This document shows positions 22,501-34,504 of a stretch of DNA of 64,000 bases, piece after piece (the stretch's first letter is position 1; each line of letters opens with the position of its first letter). The translations under genes were made by a program, and so were the position numbers. The DNA comes from Gigaspora rosea (lineage: Eukaryota > Glomeromycota > Glomeromycetes > Diversisporales > Gigasporaceae): contig QKWP01000058.1 of NCBI GenBank assembly GCA_003550325.1, forward strand, positions 451,617-515,616, in the 5' to 3' direction. The notes beneath the pieces were generated by a model. The model did not search any database. It was not told the origin of the DNA and was given only the letters and a program-made list of their open reading frames with translations.

Positions 22501-25090
22501 CAGATTTTAGAATTTGGTGCACCCTGTACTACAGTGCACCCTATAGTAGCAAATAAATAATGATTAGAATTAGGGTTAATGCCATGTGAGTGACAGTCAA
22601 TAAGAGTTAAGAGTTAAAATTAGTCACATGACAATAACAATAACAATGCAGATAAAGCTTATAAGTATAAATGACATGTATTATAGTATAGCATCATTCT
22701 TTATTAATAATTATGCGATATAATTGTATAGTATATAGGGTATAAATAAGTCATATTGAGCGCAAGAGAAAGCAGCTCTTATTCTCATTTTAGTAAAGCA
22801 ATAAATAATAAATAATAGTCTTAGTAAATAATTTACTTAATAATACTATTAAAATATCAGTTAACTGAGCGAGTATTTAGTATATTTGAATCTAGTTAGA
22901 TTTTTGGTACTGTATTAGTAGTATCACTTAACTCCATGACAGAATAGGACCTGGGTAAGCGAAAGTTCATTGCTAATAAAATTTAAAATTATTATACTAT
23001 CTTCTATTTGGAAGCTGTATTACTGTCGATATGGGAGGATTGAATTTAGCAAAACCATATTACCCTGTCGAAGGTTTTCTTTATGATTTCAAGAGCTTTT
23101 CCATGTCAAAGAATTGGAATGAGGTGACCAGTTATAGAATGGTATGTATATATGTACTAAAAAAAATGAGAATGTGGGTTCATGAATTAATTAAGATAGC
23201 AAATAGTAATTGGGGTGATCTAAAAGATGAAATAATTAAGAAGATTAGAGATGATAACAATGAGAAGGCAAAGATAAAACATTTAAAATCAATTGGACAG
23301 AATAAGAAAGAAACAGTTAGGAAATATGTTAACAGCTTTGAAGCTTATATGGAACCGATCAAGGATATTGTGAGGAAGGACAAAAAACTTGATTAGTTTC
23401 TAGAGGGATAAAATATCCATTTGTGGAGTTTCATTTTCCTAAGAAGTATGATAAAACAAAAGATTGGGCCTTAAAAGTTGAGAATTATCAAAGAAAAAAA
23501 GGAAAGTAAGGATATACAAAAGAGTATGATTATTAATAATGAGGTTGATCATACAATTATTAGCTGCTTTTAGTGAATAAAAATCAATCATGTGGTTCAG
23601 CGATCTATGAATCATGAAGAAGTAGAGTCAATTATTAAAAAAGTCTTGATGAAGATGAAAAAGAGCAAAGACAAAAATCGGGATCTAAAGGGTGGCCCAA
23701 AAACAATAAAATGCTTTAACTGTTATGAGGAAGTCATGTAGCATGAAATTGTTCAAAATGAAATCATCCTAAAGAAGATAAAAATAATGATATTAAAGTT
23801 GTTGGGGCAGATGTGCATTTTATAGTACTCGCAGAAAGACTAGTAGATATAGAGCAAGATCACCTTCAAATTGAAATAATGAATATTGATAGATTGTTCG
23901 ATGTAAGGGCCTTAAAAAGGAAATTGAGAAGTGAATTACAATAACCTTTCAAGAGAAATAAGGTTCAAGAACCTGTAATTGCCAAACTGTTATCAAAGAA
24001 AAATAATGTTATGATGTACATACCATTAGCTAAGTTAATACAGAAATTTAATGTTTAGAAAACAATAGCAGAATTAAAAGTTACACTTAAGTTGGGGCAA
24101 CTTTAAAAATATTTACCTAAAATAAGAATGGAGGTCTTAAGAGCTTTGTCTTTGAAAAAAAAGAAGCAAGATGTCTTAGATAAAAATGTTAGGGTTAGAA
24201 TAGTTCAGAAAATATAAATAAACATAAATTAGAAAATGAAGTTGTACCATTATGATTGATATCAGTAAATAGAAAGATGGTAAAAGCACCTATAGATTCA
24301 GAGTCCCAATTGAACTTAATTCATAAAGACTTTGTAGTAAATAGAGGGTTAATGTGGAAACAAGTGGGGCCAATACTGCCCAAAAATAAAAATCAGGTTT
24401 TTGTTATATTCGGATAAATTTTGACATGTACTACATTTTTCAATTATAAGTGGAAATTGATTTGCATAATAAAAAATTGAGACATTTAAAAAATTTTTTT
24501 TGGGAGTTTCGTACATTAGGGATTACCCAAAATAATGGACTAATCAAATCATGAATATCTTGATTAACTCGGATCAGTTTAAACAAAACAAATATGATTT
24601 TCTCAAAATTATATATAAACCAGTATCGGTCCTTTTTACTGCAAAGGCCCAAGTAACCAACAAGGGAAAAATATTAGCAGATAATCAAGTGAGTAAATTT
24701 AGCAGATTTATCCCTAATTTAAGTATTGAAATAGAGAGAATAAATATTATGCGAGAATTTTATATTATAGAGGATCCAGTTTCAAGGTTTTATTGGGAAT
24801 GCCATGGATAGCAAAAGCGCATTGTGATCTACAGTAGAAGGGTAATGAGTACTAGTGTACTTTAACTAAACCTGATAAATAGTGTCTTTTGTAGTTTCAC
24901 AAGTACTAGAAGATTGGATAAGGAAAACAAATAAAGAGGCTGATGAGTATGAAATGAACAAAGGTGAGAAAGAAGAAGATGTAGAGGATGTTATGCCTAT
25001 AAGGAGGGTTGAAGTAGAAACAAGTATGTGGATAAATGTAATTGTCAAGTGTAAACATTTTTTTATAAATATCTGCACTTCTAACAAATA
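22500..25090 (+). mobile_element. Old, broken LTR-retroelement remnant (gag and protease region)
   Basis: Fossil element, plus strand. An LTR-like leader (about 22500-22960) with a TATAAATAA box is followed by a gag-like stretch (about 23030-23400), a CCHC zinc-knuckle remnant near 23710-23760, an aspartic-protease-like motif near 24290-24330 and a downstream protease-end motif near 24790. No reverse transcriptase, integrase or matching 3' LTR was found. It is heavily degraded, with well over ten breaks, and is therefore old. A Ty3/gypsy-type origin is likely from the gag and protease style. Confidence 0.6.
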
Positions 25091-25099
25091 ATTATATAC

Positions 25100-27110
25100 T
25101 CATACAAGTTAGTATATTTGTCAAGTAAGTATTAGACACATATTCTAGCAGCATTTTTAATTTTTGATATTATGCAATGTATATTATATCTCATACTATA
25201 CTACTTTAGGTAATATCTTTTTTATTTTAGTTATCCAATTCATCAAATTATTATTATACCTCTAAATAATCCTAAAATATTCTGATATCTCTTAACCATT
25301 TTCTGATTTAATGCTAACTAATTTATGATAGTCAATATCAATTGCTTGAACTATTCATTAAATATCATCAAAACAAACATTATTATACCAGTTTTAAAAG
25401 AATTGGGCAAAAAATTTTGAGGGTTTTTGAAAAATTTAGGTTAGCAGGTAATGCTAATAAAAATTTTACTTTGTATGGTCTAATATTAAAACTTCCACGC
25501 AGGCTCTAAAAAAATCTGCGCATCATGCATGTGCCAGACAGTTGCAAGACCCTGAAATATACATAGATAGATTAGGTATTAGTTTGCTTATTTTTGGTGT
25601 TTTTATGCAGATCTTTTCTTTTTATAGTAATTATCTGCTTATTTTGAGGTTTTTTGCAGAACTTTCTATTTTTGGTAAATTTATAATTAACCTGACCTAT
25701 CGATATATATTTTGGGGTCCTTGCATGCCCATCTCTAGTGCTAATATGTTAACTTGTTGTGAAGATTTTACGAAAGGGGCAATTATATATTAACACAAGT
25801 TTCCACCTCGGATTTTGACTAACATTTAATGAATTATACTAAATGGAAATGAGAGTTGTTTATACTAAATAAAGAAAAAAAGACCTATATACAAATGTGG
25901 AGGTAAACTAATCAGAAAATTCGAATCTCTAATGTCACAAATTCGAATTTGTAACAGTATGGATTGCTGTTTATTTTTCAAGTTCTTTGATTGTTAGCTT
26001 AATTCAATTATCCTTTCTCAAGGGCAAAAAAATCAAGTTAGTGTTCCAAATATTTATAACAATCTCTTGAAAATTAATAAAGTTTTACCAAACACAGATG
26101 ATTTTGAAAATTTTTCTTAAATGTTAAATAAAATAAAAATAAACACAAACTTCCACTTCATATTAAATGAAATGAATATATTACCAAACCCAGGTGTTCA
26201 GATATTGAAGACCATTTAGCCATACTAAAATAAAGAAAAAATTTATTTCAAATCTTCAAATCATTAAGGTCAGTTTGCTCCTTCAAATTAATGAAATGAA
26301 TATATTAAATATAACCTAAAAAAATTTCTTTTCATTAAGCTGCGTTAAAATTAAATAAACATCATATCCGTTGCAATATAAATTGCATGCTATCCATTAT
26401 ACTGTATCAAATTATTATTATTTTGATCGATTGATGCAATAGATTTTTAATTATATTGATAAATAGATAACTTTATATTATTTCAAAGCGAAAACTTTAT
26501 GAGAAGTTTTGCAAGTAGACTGATACATCCAGAAATTTTGGAATTGAAATCCATCAAAGCAGAGGATCATTCAAAATTTTCTTAAGGAGGCTCTCAAAAA
26601 ATTCCAATGCAATTTTCTGAATATTCATACCGATTTTTTTTTACTAAACTTCCATAAAGCAAATTATGCATATTAGTAGATTAAGCTAAATATTGTCCCG
26701 ATATTGTCTATACGGATAAAAATAAAGTAACTGCTTAGAATCTTAAAGTAGCAGAATTACTTATTAAGTTATTTTAACTCGCTTAATTTTGTATCTCTTT
26801 TCTTTTACATAAATAATAAATATTCGGAAAATATCAATATTACACACCTAATTCTAATATAATATCATTTAAAATTGGACAGTAATATCGTTGAAATTTG
26901 CTGTTCAATTTTGTTCAGAATTAAGGCATACGAAACTGATATATAATAATCAATACTTATTTGATCACGAATGAAACTTTGGAGGGTATTAAGACATAAT
27001 TGCATGAAGCGCAGTACTCATCTCAATTATCAAATATTGAAATTTATTAAAAAAAAAAAAAAAGCAAGTATCACAATCTCGTTATCTATATAAATATAAT
27101 ATGAAAATAT
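25100..27110. other. AT-rich spacer
   Basis: No gene supported over about 2 kb. Loose similarity between blocks near 25800, 26130 and 26290 (CACTTCATATTAAATGAAAT type words) suggests old repeats. A stretch at 25497-25560 has slightly coding-like composition but stays unassigned. Confidence 0.45.
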
Positions 27111-27152
27111 GAAAAGTAAATTTATTAACTATATTGTAAAATAAAATAAATT

Positions 27153-27935
27153 TTAAGCTATAACAACACCCAGAACATGTCTACAATTAGGACATGTATG
27201 AGTTTTATTCTTAAAACTGGATACAACACAAGGTAACCAAACAAGTGGCCAAAATACTAAGCATAGAATTATAACGAGAATCCATGCGGTTGATCCGAGT
27301 TCTTCGGTTACCAACGTAACTACGCTATTATTGCAATGCGGACAAGTTACCCTAGTTGGTGTATGAGAAGTAATATTAATATATCCTTGATTCGGATTCA
27401 TTACCCTCACGGGAGGAGGAGGATCTTGTATTATATAAACAATTTGTTCTTGAGGTAAAACGTTTGTTTGTTGTTGGTTTGGAACGCCTCTCATTTGTTG
27501 TTGAGTAGGAGAAAATCCCATGCTTGCTTGTTGATACGTGGATTGAGGGAATTCTGGTTGTTGCTGCTCTTGTAAATATTGAACTTGATTAACCTGTCGG
27601 GTGTATTGTTGCTGTCCTTGTGGGAATTGATTGGGAAAGACATGTTGCGATGAGGAATGATTGTAGAAAGATTGTGGTATTGAGGATTGAACGAAAACTT
27701 GTTGTTGTGAGGATAGAAATTGTGGTGAATCAGATCCGGGAAATGATGGCGTCAGTTGTGGTGGACTAGATCCAGGAAACGGTGGTAGAGGATCCGATGG
27801 TATTGACGAATGGTCCATGTTGATTTGATGATTATTATTTATTTGATTTTGCGCTTGAGAGCCGTCCTCATTTAACATTAATGGTCGTTCGGTTTGATAT
27901 TTTACTTCAGTTAAGGAGTTTTGAGTATTCGCCAT
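27153..27935 (-). CDS. LITAF-domain protein (LITAF/SIMPLE-like)
   Basis: A 260-residue single-exon gene. The N-terminal ~185 residues are low-complexity, rich in Gln, Pro, Ser and Asn, with proline runs around 48-75 and 172-176. The C-terminal ~70 residues are a LITAF domain: CPHC at 198-201, a hydrophobic segment at about 217-238 (AWILVIILCLVFWPLVW) and HTCPNC with Cys248/Cys251. In this family the two CxxC pairs bind one zinc and the hydrophobic segment inserts into the cytosolic leaflet of endosomal membranes; animal members act in endosomal sorting. Function here is inferred from the domain. The start is fixed by an in-frame TAA two codons upstream of the ATG, and an AATAAA lies about 30 bp past the stop. 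It is the only clearly intact host gene in the window. Its 5' flank has a second copy at 53.7 kb. Confidence 0.93.
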   Translation of the reverse strand: MANTQNSLTEVKYQTERPLMLNEDGSQAQNQINNNHQINMDHSSIPSDPLPPFPGSSPPQLTPSFPGSDSPQFLSSQQQVFVQSSIPQSFYNHSSSQHVFPNQFPQGQQQYTRQVNQVQYLQEQQQPEFPQSTYQQASMGFSPTQQQMRGVPNQQQTNVLPQEQIVYIIQDPPPPVRVMNPNQGYINITSHTPTRVTCPHCNNSVVTLVTEELGSTAWILVIILCLVFWPLVWLPCVVSSFKNKTHTCPNCRHVLGVVIA

Positions 27936-27949
27936 TTTTTATCTTATAT

Positions 27950-28439
27950 ATTTAAAAATTATAATGAATAAATAAAATGTTTATTTGATTTATAACAATT
28001 AAAGATTATGTTGTATTTTTCTACAGTACATGCCAATATTAAATATATCTATATAATATTTCTGAAAAAAATACAATTTATAGTTAGATAAAATCACTAC
28101 ATCCACTTAATTACCATGACATTAAATAGAGAAAGTGTAATTTATTAAAAGATTGACGAACGCTAATTTTTATGTTATAATAATCATATTAATGAGAATG
28201 TACATGTTGTATATTATAAATAAAAATGAAGAATAGACTGGTTTTTAAAAAAAAATTAACTGGAAAAGGAGAAAAAGATGTGTTATACGTGTATTTATAT
28301 ATGAGATATAAATCTTTATTAATTTCCAGAAACATAAATTAATAACTAACCAGTGATTTTTTTCCCGTACCTACGAGCGTTGATCATAGAATTCTTGGAA
28401 CTTACAAAGCATGTTTCAATATAAGGAATATATTGCAAA
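27950..28439 (-). promoter_or_regulatory. 5' flank of the LITAF gene, duplicated elsewhere in the window
   Basis: This block starts about 15 bp upstream of the LITAF start codon. It matches 53739-54438 in the same orientation over its whole length once a 188-bp insertion in the other copy is removed. Shared landmarks include CAACAATTAAAGATTATGTT, TAATTACCATGACATTAA and CCTACGAGCGTTGATCATAG. It presumably contains the promoter; no specific box is claimed. Confidence 0.6.
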
Positions 28440-28449
28440 GTCTGTACTA

Positions 28450-29024
28450 TATATAACCAAATGATATCAATGCAAGAAATCAACCAATCACAAGAAAGTT
28501 ATTCTATGTGTCTGATCCAATTTCCATTGCGTTTAATCAAACAATGGACACTCGGACATATTTCCCTTAAACCTAATCTAGTACGGAATAATATGAAATA
28601 GTATGAGATAAAGATAAGGTTAATTTAATATTTAATGTTACACAAGTAGGTCCTTAGTATTCACAGTTAGCACAACGATGATGTAAGCTGTCCATTGATT
28701 AGATATTCACAGTTAGCACAACGATGATGTAAGCTGTACATTCTTTTCTATAATGATAATGTGAAAGACTGTGAAAGCACGAGATAAGGATGAGAATAAT
28801 TTATGTTACGCAAGTAAGTCCTTAGATATTCACAATTAGCACAACGATGATGTAAGCTGTACATTGATTTTTCTATAGTGGCAATGTGAAATTGTGAAAG
28901 GCATGATTAAGAAAAGGATAGATAAGAAAAAATAATAGTAAATTAGTATAACAGCATGCGCGAAGTGAAGAGAAAATCAAGAAAATGAATTAAACATGCC
29001 TTTGTAACACTACCATTAAAAACG
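28450..29024. other. Spacer with a three-copy short repeat
   Basis: It contains ATTCACAGTTAGCACAACGA followed by TGATGTAAGCTGT at about 28660, 28705 and 28828 (the third with one change). No gene is seen. Confidence 0.7.
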
Positions 29025-29471
29025 ATTACATAATTTTCTGACTTGGCAATCCTAATTTCTTAAAATCTGTATATTAATTTTCCTTTTTGGGTTTGAGATA
29101 TTAGTAATTTTGATGAATTTAATTTTCTGACTTGATCCAATCCTAATTTCTTAAAATCTTTATATTAGTTTCCCTTTTGGGGTCTGAAATGCGATAATCC
29201 ATTAATGTTGTACGTTGTGAGGGGCAAGGCTATCGGATTGTATGCTAAATACATAATTTTAAGACAAGACAATCCTAAATAATTAAAATCTGTATATTAA
29301 TTTTCCTTTTTGGGTTTGAGATATTAGTAATTTTGATGAATTTAATTTTCTGACTTGATCCAATCCTAATTTCTTAAAATCTTTATATTAGTTTCCCTTT
29401 TGGGGTCTGAAATGCGATAATCCATTAATGTTGTACGTTGTGAGGGGCAAGGCTATCGGATTGTATGCTAA
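29025..29471. repeat. ~223-bp tandem duplication crossing an LTR edge
   Basis: Copy 1 (29025-~29248) and copy 2 (~29249-29471) are almost identical from AAAATCTGTATATTAATTTT onward. Each ends with the first ~33-38 bases of the LTR (TGTGAGGGGCAAGGCTATCG). Only copy 2 continues into the complete LTR. The junction shows the microhomology TACATAATTTT. Confidence 0.85.
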
Positions 29472-30737
29472 ATACAACTAACAACACCACTAACTATATG
29501 AACAAATGTCCTATAGGCGTGCAAGACTTTAGATCCTCAATTTGGCAGGCAGAAAGAGGCGTGGAAGATTTGGTCCGGGTCTCGAAGGTCTTGTGGGTCT
29601 TGCTGCGGCTTGGATAAACGAAGATAAGTATTTCTTTCCTTATTGTGTATAGTAGTCTTGAAGTGGCCTAATCCCACTTTTTTATCTATCTCTTTAATCT
29701 AGGATATAAGGTTATCAGGTTAAATATAATTAACGATCGGCAAGCCGATATTGATGCAGGTGATTAATCAATCAATATCAGAGATTGATTATTTGATATA
29801 TCCGATAATAAAAGGGGGTTAATCGATTAATGTGTATATATATATCAGATGATTAACTGGGTCTTTCTTTCTCTAACTGTGTTATAAACGAAACTAGGTT
29901 CGAAATGCGGGTTACGTAGTAACAACTAAACGAAACAACTTTAACAAAGGTAACAGATATGTCACGGGACAAGGGTAAGTGTAATAAACGATTTTATTAT
30001 AATAAAAGGGTTTAACAACAAGAGAACACTTAACACTTCTACTCTTATTTTGAAGGTTAAAACTCAAGTACGTCTGAGTTATTCAAATTTGAACTCTGTG
30101 TATTGTGAGTTATCTTTATTGAAGCGCAAAAAGGAGGGCTTATATACTTTTTACCCTCTTAATAAATACATTGTTTTTAGACTATCTATACTAACTCTAT
30201 TGAATCTTTCTTTATCGTACGATTTCATGACCTCATTTCTTTGAGACGGAAGGTAGAGGCGGCTTTTCCAAGCCTCGAGGCGTAAGTGTTGGGGAAAACA
30301 TCTTCGCCTTATCACTATAATTCCACCTTTAATTCACCGTTAACACACCGTGTGTCTATGCTATGACATGAGCGAAACTAAAACTAGGCTAAGTACATTG
30401 TTTACAAAAAGGGGTATAAACAAACATTGACAGCTAAATGCCAAGGGCATAAACTAGTTTCATCTACGTGGGCTAAGCTAACATGTGTGGATCTATTATT
30501 TACTAAAGGGGAAATAAACAAACATGAGCAGCGAAATACCAAGGGCACAAACTGGATTGTGGCCCTGGCATGCGCAGTTACCATGTGCTCATGTCAGAAA
30601 TCACTGCGGCGTTACCTGGGGCTTTGCTAATCTTTCATGACCATGGCATGATATCGGAAAAATCATACGATCATAGGATGGGAGAATCTCCTGGATAACC
30701 AAATAATTGAAAAAAACTTGAGGCGTAGCCCATCACA
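29439..30737 (-). repeat. 3' LTR of the Ty3/gypsy-type element
   Basis: About 1299 bp, starting TGTGAGGGGCAAGG and ending GCCCATCACA on the plus strand. The adjoining sequence just inside, read on the minus strand, is the purine-rich AAGGGTGGGAGAT, a good polypurine tract. Confidence 0.9.
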
Positions 30738-31442
30738 ATCTCCCACCCTTAGTTTCGAGTTTCACGAAAAAAAGGGTTAACCGAGGTCTTAAGGAATCTT
30801 TCTCTTTAGGCTAGGACACTGACTACCTAGGCTGAATTGGGTTTAATGTCGGATTTTGTCTCATAAGTATATTTCTTCTATTCCCCAGTTCATTTTTTTC
30901 AATGCCAATTCCGTTATGATAACAGTATCCAAACGGATGGATACTGTTCCAAATTATTTTCAGCTCTTCACATGAGCCTGCGACATATGTGGGGTTACAC
31001 TTTGATATCCATCCAGAGCTTCTCAGAGACTTATCTGGCATGAGATATGGACGCTTCCTTCCTTATTTTCGTCCATGTCTTTCCTTCTCTCTTTACCCGG
31101 GTTTTCTTGGGATACACTTTGACATTCCTCTGGGGCTTCTCTTGAGACTTATCCAGCAGGTAATGTGGACATTTCCTTCTTTATTTCCGTCCATGTCACT
31201 TTTGTGGCCTCTGTGTCGATAATTCCACTGGCCTTTTGCAGATAGGTCCTGATTTTTCTCATTCTTATATTCGTTACTGTGGGCACAGTTGAATTATCAA
31301 GTTCTTCCTTTTCTTTTATATTTCGTTTAAGCCTTTCTCGGTATATAACAAAAGAAAAATATTATATATATATATATATATTTTTTTTTATATCAGAACA
31401 ATAAGTCCCTCTATGCGATAATGTGCCCCAACCTCGCACATA

Positions 31443-31889
31443 TCAGTTGTGACCATCCGCTTTTATACCTAATGTCACGCCCTTTTTTATGCTCCTTTTA
31501 TGGGAGCAATTCTTCATATTCGCTTCGGGATAGATTGCGGATTTTGGACAGGGTCGTCCAATTAGTGCAATACAGCTGCCTACCCCGTGATGTTCAAATA
31601 ATCGGAGAGTCCTGATGGCAGCATCGATATAGTATCGGGGGATGATCCTTTTGAGTTTATGAACTTCCCTCATTGGGCTTCGATTTATCATCTCCCCTAA
31701 ATAGAAAGCATGAACCATACTTTTTATACGATTCTCTCCTTCTAGTGCGTCTACTATCCTCCTGTAAGCAAGGGTTGCTTTTTGGACGAGTGAGTGCTCA
31801 GGGGAATAAGGGTAAGTTGGGATATCGTCCACAGAGAGATTGATAGTACTGAGATCGATATAAATTTGGATAGATGTGGTAGTATTCAT
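31443..31889 (-). other. Extra open frame of the LTR element, downstream of integrase
   Basis: A 148-residue frame on the element's coding strand, between the integrase region and the 3' LTR. It starts MNTTTSIQIYIDLSTINLS and has a basic C-terminal half. I recognise no family. Position would fit an accessory or envelope-like slot, but no signal peptide or membrane helix is evident. It may be non-coding. Confidence 0.4.
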
Positions 31890-32310
31890 AGTAATTAAAG
31901 TAAAAAATATATATATATATATATCGAGGAGGTTTTGAGTTATTCAGAACTGTAGTTATGAAAGTTAACCCTGAAAGGTACAGTTGGTGGTGAGCGTATG
32001 CTCACTACTTTTATACTCTTCTTTCGTGATAGGGCTTTAATAACCTTCTATTTATAGGGTAAGTTGGGATATCGTCCACAGAGAGATTGATAGTACTGAG
32101 ATCGATATAAATTTGGATAGATGTGGTAGTATTCATAGTAATTAAAGTAAAAAATATATATATATATATATCGAGGGGGTTTTTTTTTATTTTTTTATTT
32201 TTTTTATTTTTTTTTCAGCTGTGGTTATGAAGGTTAACCCTGAAAGGTACAGTTAGTGGTGAGCATATGCTCATTACTTTTATACTTTTCTTTCATGATA
32301 GGGCTTTAAT
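31811..32310. repeat. 247-bp tandem duplication inside the LTR element
   Basis: GGTAAGTTGGGATATCGTCC begins at 31811 and again at 32058. Both copies run through an ATAT microsatellite to GGGCTTTAATAACCTT. Confidence 0.85.
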
Positions 32311-32611
32311 AACCTTCCATTTATAGAAGTTGCAAGGACTTTTCCGCCTAATTCTTGGAGCTTATAGGCACTATTGGTGAGTACAACGTGTATATAGTAC
32401 AGTCACTTCCATTTAGATTCAAATTTGTGGCTTCGAGTTTCCATTATTCGTGCATTGTAAACGAGCACTTTATCGGCTATGGCGCAGCAGGAGGTGGCGA
32501 TGATTTGTTGGTCATATTGTGCCTTCTGTTTGTTTTGGGCAGCCTGTATCTGCTGCATTGCCTCCTCCTGGGCCCATTGTAGGTCATGTTCGATCTCATA
32601 TATCCGCTGAA

Positions 32612-33517
32612 TTATTGTTCCATGGAGTAGGTCTGAGGAATCACTAGGGTGTAAGGGTAGCTTGGCCTTTCTTTCATATATGAGGTAGAAAGTGTTTCAT
32701 TGGTGGAAGCTTGCTTGGCAGTCCAATATGCAAATAGGATGGGGGCTATAAGCAAGTCCCATTCCCGTACATTTTCCATCAACCGAGCCAAAGAGCTACA
32801 TAGGGTCTTGTTGAACCGCTCTACCAACTCGTTAGTCTGTGGGTGGTACAGGGTAGAGTAGTAGTGGGTTACTGATAGTTCAGCCAGTAGTTCGTCGATA
32901 AGGCAGTTACGGAAATGTGACCCTCTATCGGACAATATGCTTTGAGGACACCCATGTCAGCAGATTATTTCCTCGTAGATAAATTTGGCTACTTCTTTGG
33001 CATCATCTTTCGGGATAGCACGGGCTTCAGGCCATTTAGTCATATAATCGGTGGCCACCACGATATACCAGTTGGTACGAGGGGTAACCGGTAGTGGTCC
33101 TACTATATAAATTCCGATTATGTGGAACGGAGCCTCTACCGGTATCGGGTGTAAAGGTTCATATGATCTCTGAGCTCCGTGCTTTTGGCAACTTTCACAA
33201 GTCTTTACATACTCCCATATGTCCTGGTACATTTTTGGCTAGTAGTAATAATCGTGCAGTTTATTGAACATGATATCCTTTCCGAAATGTGCACCCAAGG
33301 GGTGGTCATGGGCAAGAGCAAGGATGGTATCTATTTCTCCCTCCTGGAGGACTTTGATTAATTTCTTCTTTCGATTTTTCCTGTATAAGGCTCCTTTTTC
33401 TAATTGAAAGAATCGACTTTGTTTCACCAAGCGCATTCGCTGCGATTCATCAAAGTGGGAGGGGTACTGGCGATGCTGAAGGTAATTCTTTACTACTTGA
33501 TACAAGGATGGTTCCAT
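32612..33517 (-). other. Integrase region of the LTR element
   Basis: Zinc-binding N-terminal part with CESCQKHG, then the catalytic core with IIGIYIVGPLPVT, an ATDYMTKWPEA strand and a YHPQTNELVERFNKTL helix, as in Ty3/gypsy integrases. Treated as part of a broken fossil element. Confidence 0.85.
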
Positions 33518-34504
33518 AATTTATATCAATACAATTTCCTATATTTTTCTTGTGTGCCAGGATACCAACAACCTGGTCTGGATTGAGCATAGTGTCAGGT
33601 TTCGAACTTGGAGGTATCTTTTTCTTTTCTTTTTGGGTGTTTTTCTTCTTCACCACCCTTGACTAACTTCGACTTTAGGACTTCTTCTTCGGGTTATCTT
33701 CCCAGTTGCTTTCTCTTCTAATTCAGCTTTTTGCCGATATGGCTTCCGGTAGGTACGTGTGGCGCTGTATCCAAAATATTCTTGCTTTGGAAAGACCGCG
33801 ATGGCACCAATGGTTTCATTCAGCGTATGTAGAAGGTGAGTTGTATAGTTGTTGTTTCCCTCTTAAGTTTTTAAGTGCTATAATAGTCTAACTTTAATTT
33901 ACTAATAATCAAAGTTTGGTTAGATAGGGCCCCTCTACTCGCCCTACCTCATTCCGATCAACCAGCTCTAATATCGGGTCTGTATTATTTGGTATGTATA
34001 TAGATATGTATATTTATATAAATATTTTTCTCTATTTTTTATTTTTATTTTTTTTTATTTTTTTTTTATGGAGAGTCACACCGGTTCCAACCCATCTCTT
34101 TATCAGAGGTGAACACATCTTCTTCTGACATATATCCATCGTCAGTGATAGCTAGGGCATGTATATCCCATTCACTAGATGGGTATGCTGGGTAAATACA
34201 AGGTGGGCCTTCAATAACATAAAAATCTTCACTACTTTCACACTCGGGCAAGTGTCCTCCCTCTTCTTCTTCTTCACCCCATGAGGATATATCAATAAGA
34301 TACGTTTCGTCCAGGTCACTGCCAGAGGTAGAATCTGTATCGGAGATGTCAATCACATTGTACTCTACTCGACCTACCCAGGTTATTTAAGCCCATAAGT
34401 CTCGGGCGAGTCGCTGTAGCAGTTTCTCCTGATATCTTTCTGCTTGGAGTTGGCTGTTGGTAATTTCTTCGTAACTGGAGTATCCGGAATCTGACATTTC
34501 TTTC

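Noticed and set aside
28660-28870. CRISPR-like spacing of a three-copy repeat
   Set aside because: Repeat spacing is irregular, the genome is eukaryotic and no cas genes are present.
30402-30630. Short frames on both strands, repeated at 39248-39485
   Set aside because: They fall at equivalent positions in the two LTRs and reflect LTR identity, not a gene.
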